This document shows positions 11,596 to 20,414 of a DNA stretch of 64,000 bases, one piece after another; position 1 is the stretch's first letter, and each line of letters starts with the position of its first letter. The DNA lies in assembly GCA_947462335.1 (NCBI GenBank), contig OX381708.1, positions 41,357,377-41,421,376 on the forward strand. Direction: 5' to 3'. The stretch comes from Harmothoe impar. Its lineage: Eukaryota > Annelida > Polychaeta > Phyllodocida > Polynoidae. The position numbers were made by a program, and so were the translations under genes. Below the pieces are notes generated by a model. It did not search any database and was not told where the DNA came from. It saw nothing but the letters and a program-made list of their open reading frames with translations.

Positions 11596-11925
11596 AGGGA
11601 GTGCTCATTTTTTAACAACAGGGGGGGGGGGCGGTGAGATTTTGCGCGGAGCGCGCGAAATCTTTTCACCCCCCCCCGCTAGAGGGGTCGAATTTTTTTA
11701 CCCCCCCCCCCCCCCGGCAGGCCGAAAATCGCGCGCGTTCGCGCCCCTTTGTAGCATAGTAACGCGCGGGCTTTTTCCCTCAAAACAGGTTGAATTTTTT
11801 TCACCCCCCCCCAAGAGGGATCTAAATTTTTTATCCCCCCCCCGGTCAAGGGGTCCAAATTTTTTACCCCCCCCCCCAAATCCACCACCCCCCCCCCCCC
11901 TGTTGTTAAAAAATGAGCACTCCCT
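11596..11925. mobile_element. 330-bp C-rich MITE with ~30-bp TIRs
   Basis: The ends are AGGGAGTGCTCATTTTTTAA plus CAACAGGGGGGG and the exact reverse complement. The flanks TATATG and AATATG resemble a one-mismatch 6-bp target duplication. The interior alternates long C-runs with AATTTTTTT-type words and a GCGCGCG segment. It is non-coding. A truncated inverted relative lies at about 14070-14190. Confidence 0.75.
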
Positions 11926-12549
11926 AATATGGATTGGAGGGCATCTCAAGGCACGTGGTTGCCTTTAGGTCTATCTACCTATTATTTCTAAACGGTAAAA
12001 AGAAATGCACAAGTAAGGGTATAACCAACGACAAGACAGACATGCAGGATCATTTATGAATACATGTATATGATTCAGGGGAGGATGAGACGGCGCCATG
12101 CCGGGATGCCATGTGGACAAAATCGTGAACGATACGGCTAAACCTACCCCTTAAAATTACAGTACATGTTAGTTACATCGTCCATAACTTCTACAGAATG
12201 GATCTCAAACTTCTCAAAAAGTAACCTTGTTTTGAGTCTATGCCAGAAGTGTGTTGGTGGTTGGGAGATTGAACATCTCTCAAATAAAGTCGCGCCCTCT
12301 GACGCCCTCTAAATATATTTTGATTCTAAAGGTTTTTATAAAGCCTAATTATCTTTTAACTTAAGTAGGTTTTAAATCAAAAGCCACGATACTATAGGTT
12401 AAGGTTTCTGAATCAGAATGTAAGTAACTTTCCACATCAGCACCCGGATGCTGTGAACCGATTACAACCATCAGCTGCATGCATCTCATAATATACAAAC
12501 CCCACAACCCTCATTCACAGAATCAAGGGGGAGTGTCCTTTGGGAAGGA

Positions 12550-12598
12550 GGGGATTCCCCAGGCCCCGCCCACTCTGAGGGTGTATTCCCTGACGTCA
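12550..12598. promoter_or_regulatory. kappaB-like site and CRE upstream of a candidate first exon
   Basis: GGGGATTCCCC (12550-12560) is a perfect match to the NF-kappaB consensus. TGACGTCA (12591-12598) is a perfect CRE/ATF site. Both lie in a GC- and CpG-richer stretch about 450-500 bp upstream of the signal-peptide ORF at 13049. They could form a stimulus-responsive promoter region; this is inferred from motifs only. Confidence 0.4.
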
Positions 12599-13048
12599 TT
12601 ACAACCAGGGGTCCCCGTGTTTACTACGGCTACGAGCGGGAACGCATGGCCTGGCCAAAACTCGACTGAGCCCACAACTCAGTCCCCTCTCAAAAGTTTC
12701 TCACCGCCTCTCAATCAAAGAGTGTGCACGATTGGCGACTACGACAGAGCCAGGAATGGTGTAACTACCCATAGCTATGCCATGAGGTGGCAATTAGAGG
12801 GTTTAGGAGTACGCTACACGGAGTGGAACGTGGAGTAAGTTGACAGGAGTGGAGGTAGATGGTTTGGAGGCCTGTTTGCTACCTTGTTGTTGTCCCAAGT
12901 TCCCTGGGTGGCTGGATGTAGGGGCGGAGAGGACTGGGGGGACGACCGGGGCTGGGCGCCGGGGAGCCGGGGAAGGCCCTCCCGGTGGCCCCGGGGCTGA
13001 CCCCCCTGCCTCCTCCCTCCCCCCTGGAGTTGAAGTGTTTTTACAATC

Positions 13049-13145
13049 ATGCCACAGCGGATACCTAGACTGGATTTTAAGCTTGCCTTTGGATTGATTA
13101 CCTTTTACCTGATGGTGGCCGTGGCGGCAGCAGTGGACCATACAG
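13049..13145 (+). CDS. Candidate first coding exon with signal peptide
   Basis: The ATG at 13049 opens 32 codons that look like a classical secretory signal: a basic start (MPQRIPRLDFK), a hydrophobic core (LAFGLITFYLMVAVAAA) and a likely cleavage before VDHT. The frame runs into a good splice donor, ACAG|GTAGG, at 13145/13146. The region upstream is CpG-rich with kappaB and CRE motifs, as expected of a promoter. I could not identify the next exon, so the mature protein is unknown. The gene is presumably a host secreted or membrane protein on the plus strand. The upstream CpG-rich open frames look non-coding. Confidence 0.5.
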
Positions 13146-13559
13146 GTAGGACCAAACTTGAAATTGTACCTATATGTCGCTAGCTATTCCTATAGTCATT
13201 GACCTGGCAGGCTTGGCATATTCAACAGGAAATGCCCCTATCGGATTATGTGTTTTAAAAAAATCACTTTATTGTTATGGTTTATAATAAATCATTTTTT
13301 TGTTACTGTAGAGTTGGTATGGGCTTAGGAGATATCATGTCAAAATAGGGCCTACATTGCAGCCTACACCTCTGAGTCTCAAAGGATGCCAGGGGAGTAG
13401 TAGGCTAAGGTATCCTAATGGACAATACTTATTTGATAAAAACGTAGGCACAGAGGCAATTGAATTAGGCACGTGAGATAATATTAGATAACATTAAGAA
13501 TATTATTGTGAGAATGATTCTACGTTAACCTTATTGCCCGGGCGTTATTGCTCCAGGGA

Positions 13560-14069
13560 GACCTAGTTGCACTTAAAGGTTCCACCCCCCCCCATCCCCC
13601 CCGTCCACACACACACATACCCACACTCCACGTACACAATCCAAACCCAACCCCTACCTTACCCCCACCTTCGCCCTGGGGCCCCAGGTGGGCCTATGGG
13701 GTCGCCCGGGACAGTGTCCTCCCCTCCCCTCCAATCCCTCTGCCCCAGTCCCATCCACCACTCCCACTGTTGCCTTTTACCCCTACATCCCAAGGGTGCT
13801 ATAGCTATTGCATCCTCACCACCAAATCCACTCCAACTTCTAAACACTTTTAACCACAGTAATGTCCATGTCAATCTTTTCTCACTATCCCGACTTTCAT
13901 AATTCAATTAACATCTCTACACAACTGCAAATTTTATTACCCAGTTGCTATTCAGTGCTGTTTACACACTGTTGCTAGTTATTGCACACGGGGGCCCCCA
14001 ATGATACGATGGACAGATGTCACTACTACCTATAGGCAAATGCAGACGATATCACCTACTTACTTACTC
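13560..14069. other. Pyrimidine-rich non-coding stretch
   Basis: A C-rich segment (13580-13790) with CACACACA and CCCCACC words gives Pro-rich frames. A short PGGPMGSPG-like peptide appears in one of them, but the Gly spacing breaks after three triplets and no splice signals bound it. I see no supportable gene. Confidence 0.4.
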
Positions 14070-14190
14070 GCCCATAATGTGCTCTTTTTAACAAAAAGGG
14101 AGGGGTTGGATATGGGGTGGGGAGTAAGAAATTCCAACCCCTTGACCGGGAGGGAGATTCAACCAATCTTGGCGAGGGGGCAGGGGGGCA
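14070..14190 (-). mobile_element. Truncated inverted copy of the C-rich MITE
   Basis: The stretch from GTGCTCTTTTTAACAAAAAGGG through the CCCCTTGACCGGGAGGG segment follows the reverse complement of the right part of the 11596-11925 MITE. The second terminus is missing. Confidence 0.5.
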
Positions 14191-14486
14191 TCCGAGTGCT
14201 AAAATTGAGGACTCAATAATCCCATCCCTATAGACTGTCGTCTGCAATAGGGGGTATCTTCTATATATACATGATATAGAACCAGTTTTACAATCCACAA
14301 TACATTATCCCACCCTACAATATACATCCCCTTCTCACCGTTGACATCTATGATAAAGGATGACAAGCCACTGTATCAACTGCTTTTACAACCATGGACA
14401 AAGAAGGGTCAACTTCTGATGGATTATAAGTTTTATGCCCGTCTCCATGAACACACATGGACGACGTGAACCTTTTTTAGCTAAGA

Positions 14487-14492
14487 TACATC
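14487..14492. repeat. Left target-site duplication TACATC
   Basis: TACATC lies directly before the left terminus and is matched exactly at 23602-23607 after the right terminus. Confidence 0.9.
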
Positions 14493-14588
14493 AGTAGTAT
14501 TGTATGTATCGGAACGGGACTATAGTTAAGTACTGTTTATTACTCAATCGACCTGCAGCCAATCAGAGGCCTCCATTTGGTCACGTGA

Positions 14589-14902
14589 CCGGAAGTGACC
14601 TACTTAGGGGATTAGTGGTGACGTCACGTGACCTAGTTAGCCAATCAGAGGCCGCCATTTGGTCACGTGACCGGAAGTGAGGTCATATGACCTACTTATG
14701 GACCGGAAGTGACGTCATATGACCTACTTAGGGGACCGGAAGTGAGGTCATATGACCTACTTTAGGATCACGTGACCGGAAGTGACCTGATGAGTCACGT
14801 GACCGGAAGTGACGTCACATGACCTAATGGCCAACCGGAAGTGAGTGACCTGATTGAGGATCACGTGACCGGAAGTGACCTGATTGATCACGTGACCGGA
14901 AG
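14589..14902. promoter_or_regulatory. ETS / CACGTG / CRE motif array in the left TIR
   Basis: Nine CCGGAAG cores begin at 14589, 14671, 14703, 14736, 14776, 14803, 14835, 14869 and 14896. Several are preceded by GGTCACGTGA. Two extend to the full ETS-CRE composite CCGGAAGTGACGTCA (14703, 14803). CCGGAAGTG is the classical ETS/GABP motif and TCACGTGA a USF/MITF-type E-box. The density suggests an enhancer or promoter array, although the motifs could also serve as transposase sites. Confidence 0.6.
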
Positions 14903-14979
14903 AAGAAGAAGAAGTGACGTCACGCGACTCAATGAAGAGATGAGCGTCTTTAAGGGGTCACGCGCTTTAAAATGTGATA

Positions 14980-15040
14980 TCTTTTTTTTTTTTTTTTTTT
15001 TGGAGGAGGAGGAGGAGGAGGAGGAGGAGAAGGAGGCGAG
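14980..15040. repeat. T-run plus GGA repeat
   Basis: A run of about 21 T is followed directly by (GGA)n. It is low-complexity DNA absent from the right TIR, so it expanded after the two TIRs were made identical. Confidence 0.85.
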
Positions 15041-15176
15041 TCTCTTATTTTTTTCGATAAACTAATAAAAAACACTACGATATAAGTTTTTTTTTTTTTT
15101 TTCATTTTTTATTGTTTTACGAGCGACTGGAAGTGACTTATTGAACTAGGTAGAAGCGTTCTTTAGAGTGTATAAA

Positions 15177-15341
15177 GGGGGGGGGGGGAGGGGAGGGGAG
15201 GGGAGGGAAGGGGAGGGGGGCCCCTTTAAGATGCATGGGGAGGGGGGCGCTTTTAGGATGCATGGGGCGAGTGGTGGGGGGGGAGGGGGGGGAGGGGGGC
15301 ACTCTAGGGGGGTGGGGGGGCACTCTAAGGGGGGTTTGTCT
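15177..15341 (+). repeat. G-run array with strong G-quadruplex potential
   Basis: Repeated GGGGA units (several G4-6 tracts spaced by one base) and further G-runs lie on the plus strand, broken by CATGGGGAGGGGGGC-like repeats. The pattern meets the G3+N1-7 quadruplex rule many times over. The Gly-rich frame across it is not a gene. Confidence 0.8.
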
Positions 15342-15378
15342 CTTTTAAGAAAAAAAGAAAAGAAAAAGATTTCAATCG

Positions 15379-15420
15379 AGAGACACGCTTCTTCCTCTCG
15401 AGAGGAAGAAGCGTGTCTCT
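15379..15420. repeat. 42-bp perfect palindrome in the left TIR
   Basis: AGAGACACGCTTCTTCCTCT, a CG centre, and the exact reverse complement: a perfect palindrome with no spacer. The right TIR has only a diverged single arm (AGAGACACATTTCTTC). The palindrome therefore arose by inverted duplication within the left TIR. Confidence 0.95.
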
Positions 15421-15541
15421 TTGTTTTTTTTTGTTTAGGAAGTGAGGGTCTTTAGGATCACGCGACTGGAAGCGACTTGATGAAGCATGTGACTAGAAGT
15501 GACGACGTCACATGCTTTAATGAGGCGATCAGCTGTGACTG

Positions 15542-16110
15542 GCGGCGGCGGCGGTGGCGGCGGCGGTGGTGCTGGTGGTGGTGGTAGTATACGTTACTGT
15601 GGTCAGAGTTGATATGGTTTTTTTCCAACAGAAATCAGAGCTTTTATACAGAGGGAGTTTAATCCTATTTCCAACAGCACCCCAGCTGTCTAGCAGCTGC
15701 TCCGCTCCTTAAGAGCTTCTTAAGAGCTTAGATGACGAGGGGTATGTCATCGCCATCTGTGGAAGCCAGCTGAAAATGGTGTTTTTTCCTTATCCATAGC
15801 TTTACCTCCTACCCCCTACCTGAGGACGACTCTCTCCCCCTTTGGCATTCATTGTAACAAACGTCAGAGGTCAGGTGAAAATCGGATTTTCATGCACAGC
15901 CTTAGTCAGCTGTCACCCCTATTGAACTAGCCGGCCGCCGCCGGCCAGTCTACTCACCACGGCAGGAGGCGGTGATTTTTTTTGTTTTACACTTAAGTCG
16001 CTCACCACATGCACACGACTCTACTCACAGACAGACACACCCGTCTTAGGGGGTCCTGCTTCACACCACACGCCTCCTGTAGTTTTTTGTATACACACTC
16101 TAAGCTCATG
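15542..16110. other. Non-coding upstream region of the element
   Basis: It holds (GGC/GGT)n repeats at 15541-15590 and a GCCGGCCGCCGCCGGCC palindromic GC block near 15930. CTTTTATACAG near 15631 reads as a TATA-like box on the minus strand. No ORF of note was found on either strand; the usual Polinton capsid or integrase genes are not here. Confidence 0.5.
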
Positions 16111-16458
16111 ACTGCTTAATCCTTTATACAGCTAATGCGCGTTGAATTAGCACAGTCGGTACACCGCCCGCTCATGGCAGTCGATCTCTCAAAAAAGGGG
16201 GGAAAGAGATCCAGCTGAAAACGTCATGACTTATGTCTTTTGTTTCTCTTTGTGAATGTCCGCCGGTCAGCCGGCGGCAGCAACTGCTTAATCCTTTATA
16301 CAGCTAACGCACGTTGAATTGCTGAACAAGGCAGTAAGTAGCTTAGCTCATGTCAGTCGATCTCTCAAAGGGGAGGGGGAAAGGGATCCAGCTGAAAACG
16401 TCATGCCTTAAGTCTTTTTGTTTCTCTTTGTGAATGGCCGCTGGTCAGCCGGCGGCAG
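16111..16458 (+). promoter_or_regulatory. Tandemly duplicated 172-bp upstream cassette
   Basis: Two copies (16111-16282 and 16283-16458) share ACTGCTTAATCCTTTATACA, CAGTCGATCTCTCAAA, GATCCAGCTGAAAACGTCAT and a CCGCCGG-TCAG-CCGGCGG hairpin at the end. The block ends about 45 bp before the TATA box of the death-domain gene, so it is probably its proximal enhancer. CCTTTATACA also reads as a TATA-like word on the minus strand, so a divergent transcript is possible. The second copy has accumulated substitutions. Confidence 0.65.
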
Positions 16459-16502
16459 CTGAACAGAGCCGTAAGTAGCTTAGCTCTAGAAGCGAGAAGG
16501 AG

Positions 16503-16541
16503 TATATAAGGGGGCTGGAAACACCCATTCACTCACTCAGT
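16503..16541 (+). promoter_or_regulatory. TATA box and initiator of the death-domain gene
   Basis: TATATAAG spans 16503-16510. Candidate start sites are the A of TTCACTC (16531, 28 bp downstream) and the A of TCAGT (16539, 36 bp downstream). The 5' leader to the ATG at 16569 would be only about 30-40 nt, which fits a compact viral-style gene. Confidence 0.6.
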
Positions 16542-16568
16542 CTTTTGCTGCTCTCTACAGTCACCACC

Positions 16569-16864
16569 ATGAGCAAAACACAACAACTAGTGTCGTCCAA
16601 GGATCTAATCGAGTTCAAGAACAAGAAGAGTACGCAGAACGGTGATCGTTTAGCATCAGCGTCTCCTCTTGCTACTGAAATTGAGACTACCGCCGCAACC
16701 GCTTGGTCTTATCACCCTCCCGCTGTAGCGAGCGCACGCAGCAGTAGTAGTGGTAGTAGTAGTCGTCGTGGTAGCGACGTTGTTACACTCGCGACGGTTG
16801 TTACTGCTAAGCACGCTGCTGCTGCTGCTACTGCTGCGCCTGCTGCGGCTGCTGGTGATCTTCG

Positions 16865-16895
<31 letters not shown>

Positions 16896-18071
16896 GCTGC
16901 TGCGCCTGCTACTGCTGCGCCTGCTACTGCTGCGCCTGCTGAGGCTGCTGCGCCTGCTGCTGCTGTGCCTGCTACTGCTGCGCCTGCTACTGCTGCACCT
17001 GCTGCTGCTGCTGCTGCTGCTACACCTCTTGCTGCGACTGCCGCTACTAGTACTGACACGCAGCACGTTGCACAGAACCTCTCCACCGCTACATCAACCG
17101 ACGCCATCAACGCCGCTCGCGCTGAGACTTACAGCTATTCGGACACTCAGCCCCAGCAGCGCGTAGTAGACATACATGCCCTAAAGCAACAGGGTGAGAC
17201 AGAGAACGACGCTGACGACGAGGCGTACGAGGAACCCGAAGGGCTACGGGCGCACAGTCCGTTTTTCGACCTCATTTCCACTGGTAGCGCGTCCGGTCCG
17301 TGGCGACTGCCCTCACCACCACCTTACGAAGTCGTGTGGTTGCCCTGTTCCGACAACGAGTCGTCGGATACCAGCGCAGACGCTGCTCCTGTTATTGGTT
17401 CTGCTGCAGTAGTACCTGTATCATCATACTTCAAAGCAGAGCCGTTAGGATACTTGTCAGACGCTATGCTACTGAAAATAAGTAGTAAGTTGCCGACATC
17501 AGATTACATACGGTTAGGTTCATACCTTGAAGTGAACTTGAAGGATATGGGATATCTCAGTTGTGAGACAAGTGTCATAACTCAAGCTAGAGAAATGTTC
17601 ACTACTTGGTACCAGAAAAGTTGTACTACTAAGTGGAAGGACCTAGCCGCCGCCTTGGAAGAATCTTACCGTATGGACCTCATCAAATTCTCACGTGAGT
17701 ACATGGACAAGCATGACATGTGGGATGGCTTAGAGAGTGGAGAGTGGAAAGTGCAGAAATATTTCTCTCTTTTAGCTGAGCTCTGCCCTAGAGACTGGAA
17801 GACCATAGGGATCTACTTAGGGTTGACTTCTCATGAAATAGCTTTCATCTCTCAACCTGTGCCTTCTGACAGGACTGTGAAGAACCCTGTCTATGAAGTG
17901 CTGAGAGCTTGGAAGTACAACGAGACGTCTGAGCCTATGGCTCTGATGAAAGTGTTGCAAGACGACATGGGTCGCAGCGACGTCGCAATGTATGTTCAAG
18001 GGTTGTATGCAGCTGTACCCAAAGACATAAAAGTGAGCTGTGACACTCCAGTGTTGACCACTCTTGTCTGA
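16569..18071 (+). CDS. Tandem death-domain protein, 500 aa
   Basis: An intact single-exon ORF. I chose the ATG at 16569 (ACCACCATGAG, strong Kozak); the upstream in-frame extension lacks an ATG. Residues 1-80 are Ser/Thr-rich; about 82-160 is a Pro/Ala-rich linker encoded by GCT/GCG repeats; about 205-225 is acidic. Two death domains follow, at about 296-380 (starts LSDAMLLKISSKLP, later WKDLAAALEES) and about 393-480 (CPRDWKTIGIYLGLTSHEI matches the W-x-x-I-G/A-x-x-L-G-L-T signature of helices 2-3). There is no signal peptide or membrane segment, so it is cytosolic. Death domains assemble apoptosis and NF-kappaB signalling complexes. With no effector domain, it probably acts as an adaptor or decoy. 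The assignment is by motif; a diverged DED or CARD member of the same superfamily is the alternative. Confidence 0.8.
16805..17045 (+). repeat. GCT/GCG coding repeat (Pro/Ala linker)
   Basis: A trinucleotide-rich tract (GCTGCTGCGCCTGCTACT units) encodes the Ala/Pro linker of the death-domain protein. Every frame on both strands stays open here and gives poly-Leu, poly-Ser or poly-Val shadow ORFs. Length polymorphism is likely. Confidence 0.85.
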
Positions 18072-18240
18072 TCCCTGCAGTAAGATGGTCATCTGTTGAA
18101 TTCGATCCTAGACTACAGTCACCTTTCACAATGCTAATAGTATCGTGTGGTAAGAAGTGTCTAGTATTCGAAGTGATAAATAACGTTTTATTTTTTTTAA
18201 TAATTGGTAAATAAGTGAAAAAACAAAAAAAAAGAAAAAC

Positions 18241-20150
18241 ATGACGCAAGACGTTTGCGAAAAGTGTTTCAAAATTTTTAAAAGACTGTACAATCACGAG
18301 TGACCCGTAGAAAAATGAAGAACAATACCTAAGTTTTGCCCTCTATGCGGCGATGTCGATTGCTGAAAAAGATCACCTGTCGACGCGAATCTCTGGACGA
18401 GGTGACTATCCCTCCACGTACATGCGCTGTACCGAACGGTGAGGAAACGTTCACGGCGAATTGGCCTGCAATACGAACGAGTGTCAGGATGCACGGGACT
18501 CGCGTGAGTGTAACAAACGTCAAACTACCAACCGGGGAGTTGAGTGACGCTGTAGATACTATGCGTCGCAATCCGCTTCACACAATGATAAAAAGTGGGT
18601 TTCTCGGTAGGCTTACTCTTACAACACAGAGAAGACAAGAACATACTGCGCTACTTTCACGTCTCCCAGAACAATGCAACTCTCATTACAACCGCTCCCT
18701 ACTATAACTAATTCAGAAACTTTGGAAGAGCTCCTCTCAAAGATGGAAAACACCGTCGCTTGCGAGGAAGTACGGAAACTTTGCGACGCTGACACCAAGT
18801 GGTGCGCTCTTTTTCCTACTAATTTTGAACATTTGCGTTTACATGGGACCTGGAGGTTTTCCCATAGGCGGTAGGAACAGGCAGGACGGTCGAGTTGGAA
18901 AGAGAAGCCTTGTGTTAGATTTTCCCAACAAGGACAACCTCTGCGTCTTCCGCCACATTTCCTTTCACTTATACAACACCAGCAAGCGCGCTTCAAATTT
19001 GTTACGTCAGTTCTGTCCCGCTGCCACACGTGAAACTTTTCCTCCCGACGGACATTCCAGAATCTACCCTTACAACATTACCTTCGATTTCGAGGCTTTC
19101 TTCAGACCGTGCAGAGAACCGTCGACTGAACACGTGTCCCTGCTGTGGGATCACGTCCCTTTGTCGGCTAGCGTCGCATCCGACTTTCCGGGGTAAGAGG
19201 GGACGGTGTACGTCAGAGAATCCGACGCAGATTCCGACCCCTTGTTAGACCGAGTTTAAAATCACATAAACGAGAACGCCAAAGTCATCGAGAAAGCTGT
19301 GCTATAACTTTACCGACCAACGTTAGCGAAGTTACATGTGGCGATAGGTGAAGCTCTCCTGCTGGAGGAAGCGACATTCACCCCTTCTCCAGGCGGCTTC
19401 GCTGCAGCTCACACCAAACAACCGTTAGTTCAACTGAAGAAGTAGCTTCTGAGATACATCCGTCAAGCTCCAGTCGTGAGCTTCAACACGGAGCGTTACG
19501 ACTTGAACCTGATCAAAAATACGCCTTCACTCGTTCTTTGCCTCCGGAGACCGAAGAAACCAACAATTCAGCGTCATAAAGAGAAGCAATCAATACTTGA
19601 CGGTTTACACACAGTTTTCTTGGACATAGTAGTCAACTATTTGGCACTTGGTTACAGCTACGCGAATTATTTGCGAGCTTTCACCAGAAACGAAGATAAA
19701 AGTCACTTTCCTTACGAATGGATGACGTATACCAAGAAACTGGTAAACAGAACCCTGCCACCGAGATCGGCTTTTGACAGCGAACTGACGGGCGTCAAAA
19801 TGGCCGAAATCCGACTACGCCACATGTCAGAAAGTTTAGTACGACAAGAAGATGCAAACTATGAGAGATTACTTGATCCACTACAACAACGAAGACGTCA
19901 AACTTTTCATAGAAGCTTTTGAAAAAATCACGCTAATTTTTTCCAAGATCGCAGCATTGTCATGTTGAAAGACGAGATCTCTCTCGCCAGTTTGACTTTA
20001 CAGGTCCTCTTCCAAAACCTATAAGCTGTGTTCACAACGTTCCCCCCCTTCGACGCCGTCCTCCACGCTCTGATCAAAGAAAATCTAGTCGGTGGTCCTT
20101 CCATCATCTTCCATAGATTTCACGAGAAGGAGTGTATAGGTGTCTTATAA
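18241..20150 (+). pseudogene. Broken protein-primed DNA polymerase B, N-terminal and exonuclease part
   Basis: Remains of a Polinton-type pPolB, scattered over shifted frames with several stops. In order: an ATG at 18241 with a zinc-finger-like CEKCFKIFKRLYNHE and a following CPLCGD pair; an ExoI-type motif (FDFEAFF near 19083) preceded by DNLCVFRHISFH; HVPLSASVASDFPG near 19150; an ExoII-type FNTERYDLNLIK near 19482; FPYEWM near 19708 followed by LPPRSAF; and VGGPSIIFHRFHEK near 20089, ending at TAA 20148-20150. These blocks occur in this order in pPolB proteins. The palm motifs for polymerisation are absent, so the gene is dead and truncated. It begins 170 bp after the death-domain gene, same strand. 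I know the family from its motifs, not from an alignment. Confidence 0.75.
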
Positions 20151-20315
20151 GTCGGCAGAGGGTGAATACTAGTGAAAAGGGAAGGCAGGTGTGCAAGTAG
20201 CTTTTCTAACAGACACGTGTGTGAACTAAGCTGCTTAAGTCTAAACCCACCTGCGGTAGAAGCTCTGTACTGAGAGAGTCTTTTCAGCCGTTTAAGAGGC
20301 TTATCTAGGACAGGG

Positions 20316-20347
20316 TACATAAGGAGTGAAACGCCGCTCTCACCAGT
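20316..20347 (+). promoter_or_regulatory. TATA-like box and initiator of the second cargo gene
   Basis: TACATAAGG (20316-20324) is followed 29 bp later by the A of a CCAGTCAC initiator-like word (20345). The layout copies that of the death-domain gene (TATATAAG then CAGT), so this gene has its own promoter rather than reading through from pPolB. Confidence 0.5.
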
Positions 20348-20414
20348 CACACTTTCTCCACCCGCCCTTCATCTTCGTAGCATCGTCCACTCTACGCTCG
20401 CTCAGCACGTTACG

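Larger units (their letters stand above)
14493..15541 (+). repeat. Left terminal inverted repeat (~1.05 kb)
   Basis: It starts AGTAGTATTGTATGTATCGG and includes CAGCCAATCAGAGGCCTCC, then an array of CACGTG and CCGGAAGTG motifs. The inner end, TTTAATGAGGCGATCAGC, pairs with 23054-23090. It is about twice as long as the right TIR because it contains extra simple-repeat DNA: a T22 run, GGA repeats, G-rich repeats and a 42-bp palindrome. Confidence 0.85.

Noticed and set aside
11642..11968. Pro/Phe-rich ORF
   Set aside because: It is a translation of the C-rich MITE.
13600..13850. Collagen-like PGAPGGPMGSPG peptide
   Set aside because: The Gly-X-Y register breaks at once, the rest of the frame is low-complexity Pro/His, and no splice sites bound it.
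15138..15455. Gly-rich and Pro-rich ORFs
   Set aside because: They are low-complexity translations of the G-run array in the left TIR.
16656..17166. Long poly-Ser, poly-Leu, poly-Val and poly-Ala frames over the GCT repeat
   Set aside because: They are shadow frames of the trinucleotide tract in the death-domain gene; only the frame continuing into the death domains is credible.
17817..19029. Minus-strand ORFs of 66-136 codons opposite the death-domain gene and pPolB remnant
   Set aside because: They lie opposite recognisable plus-strand coding sequence and show no family features.
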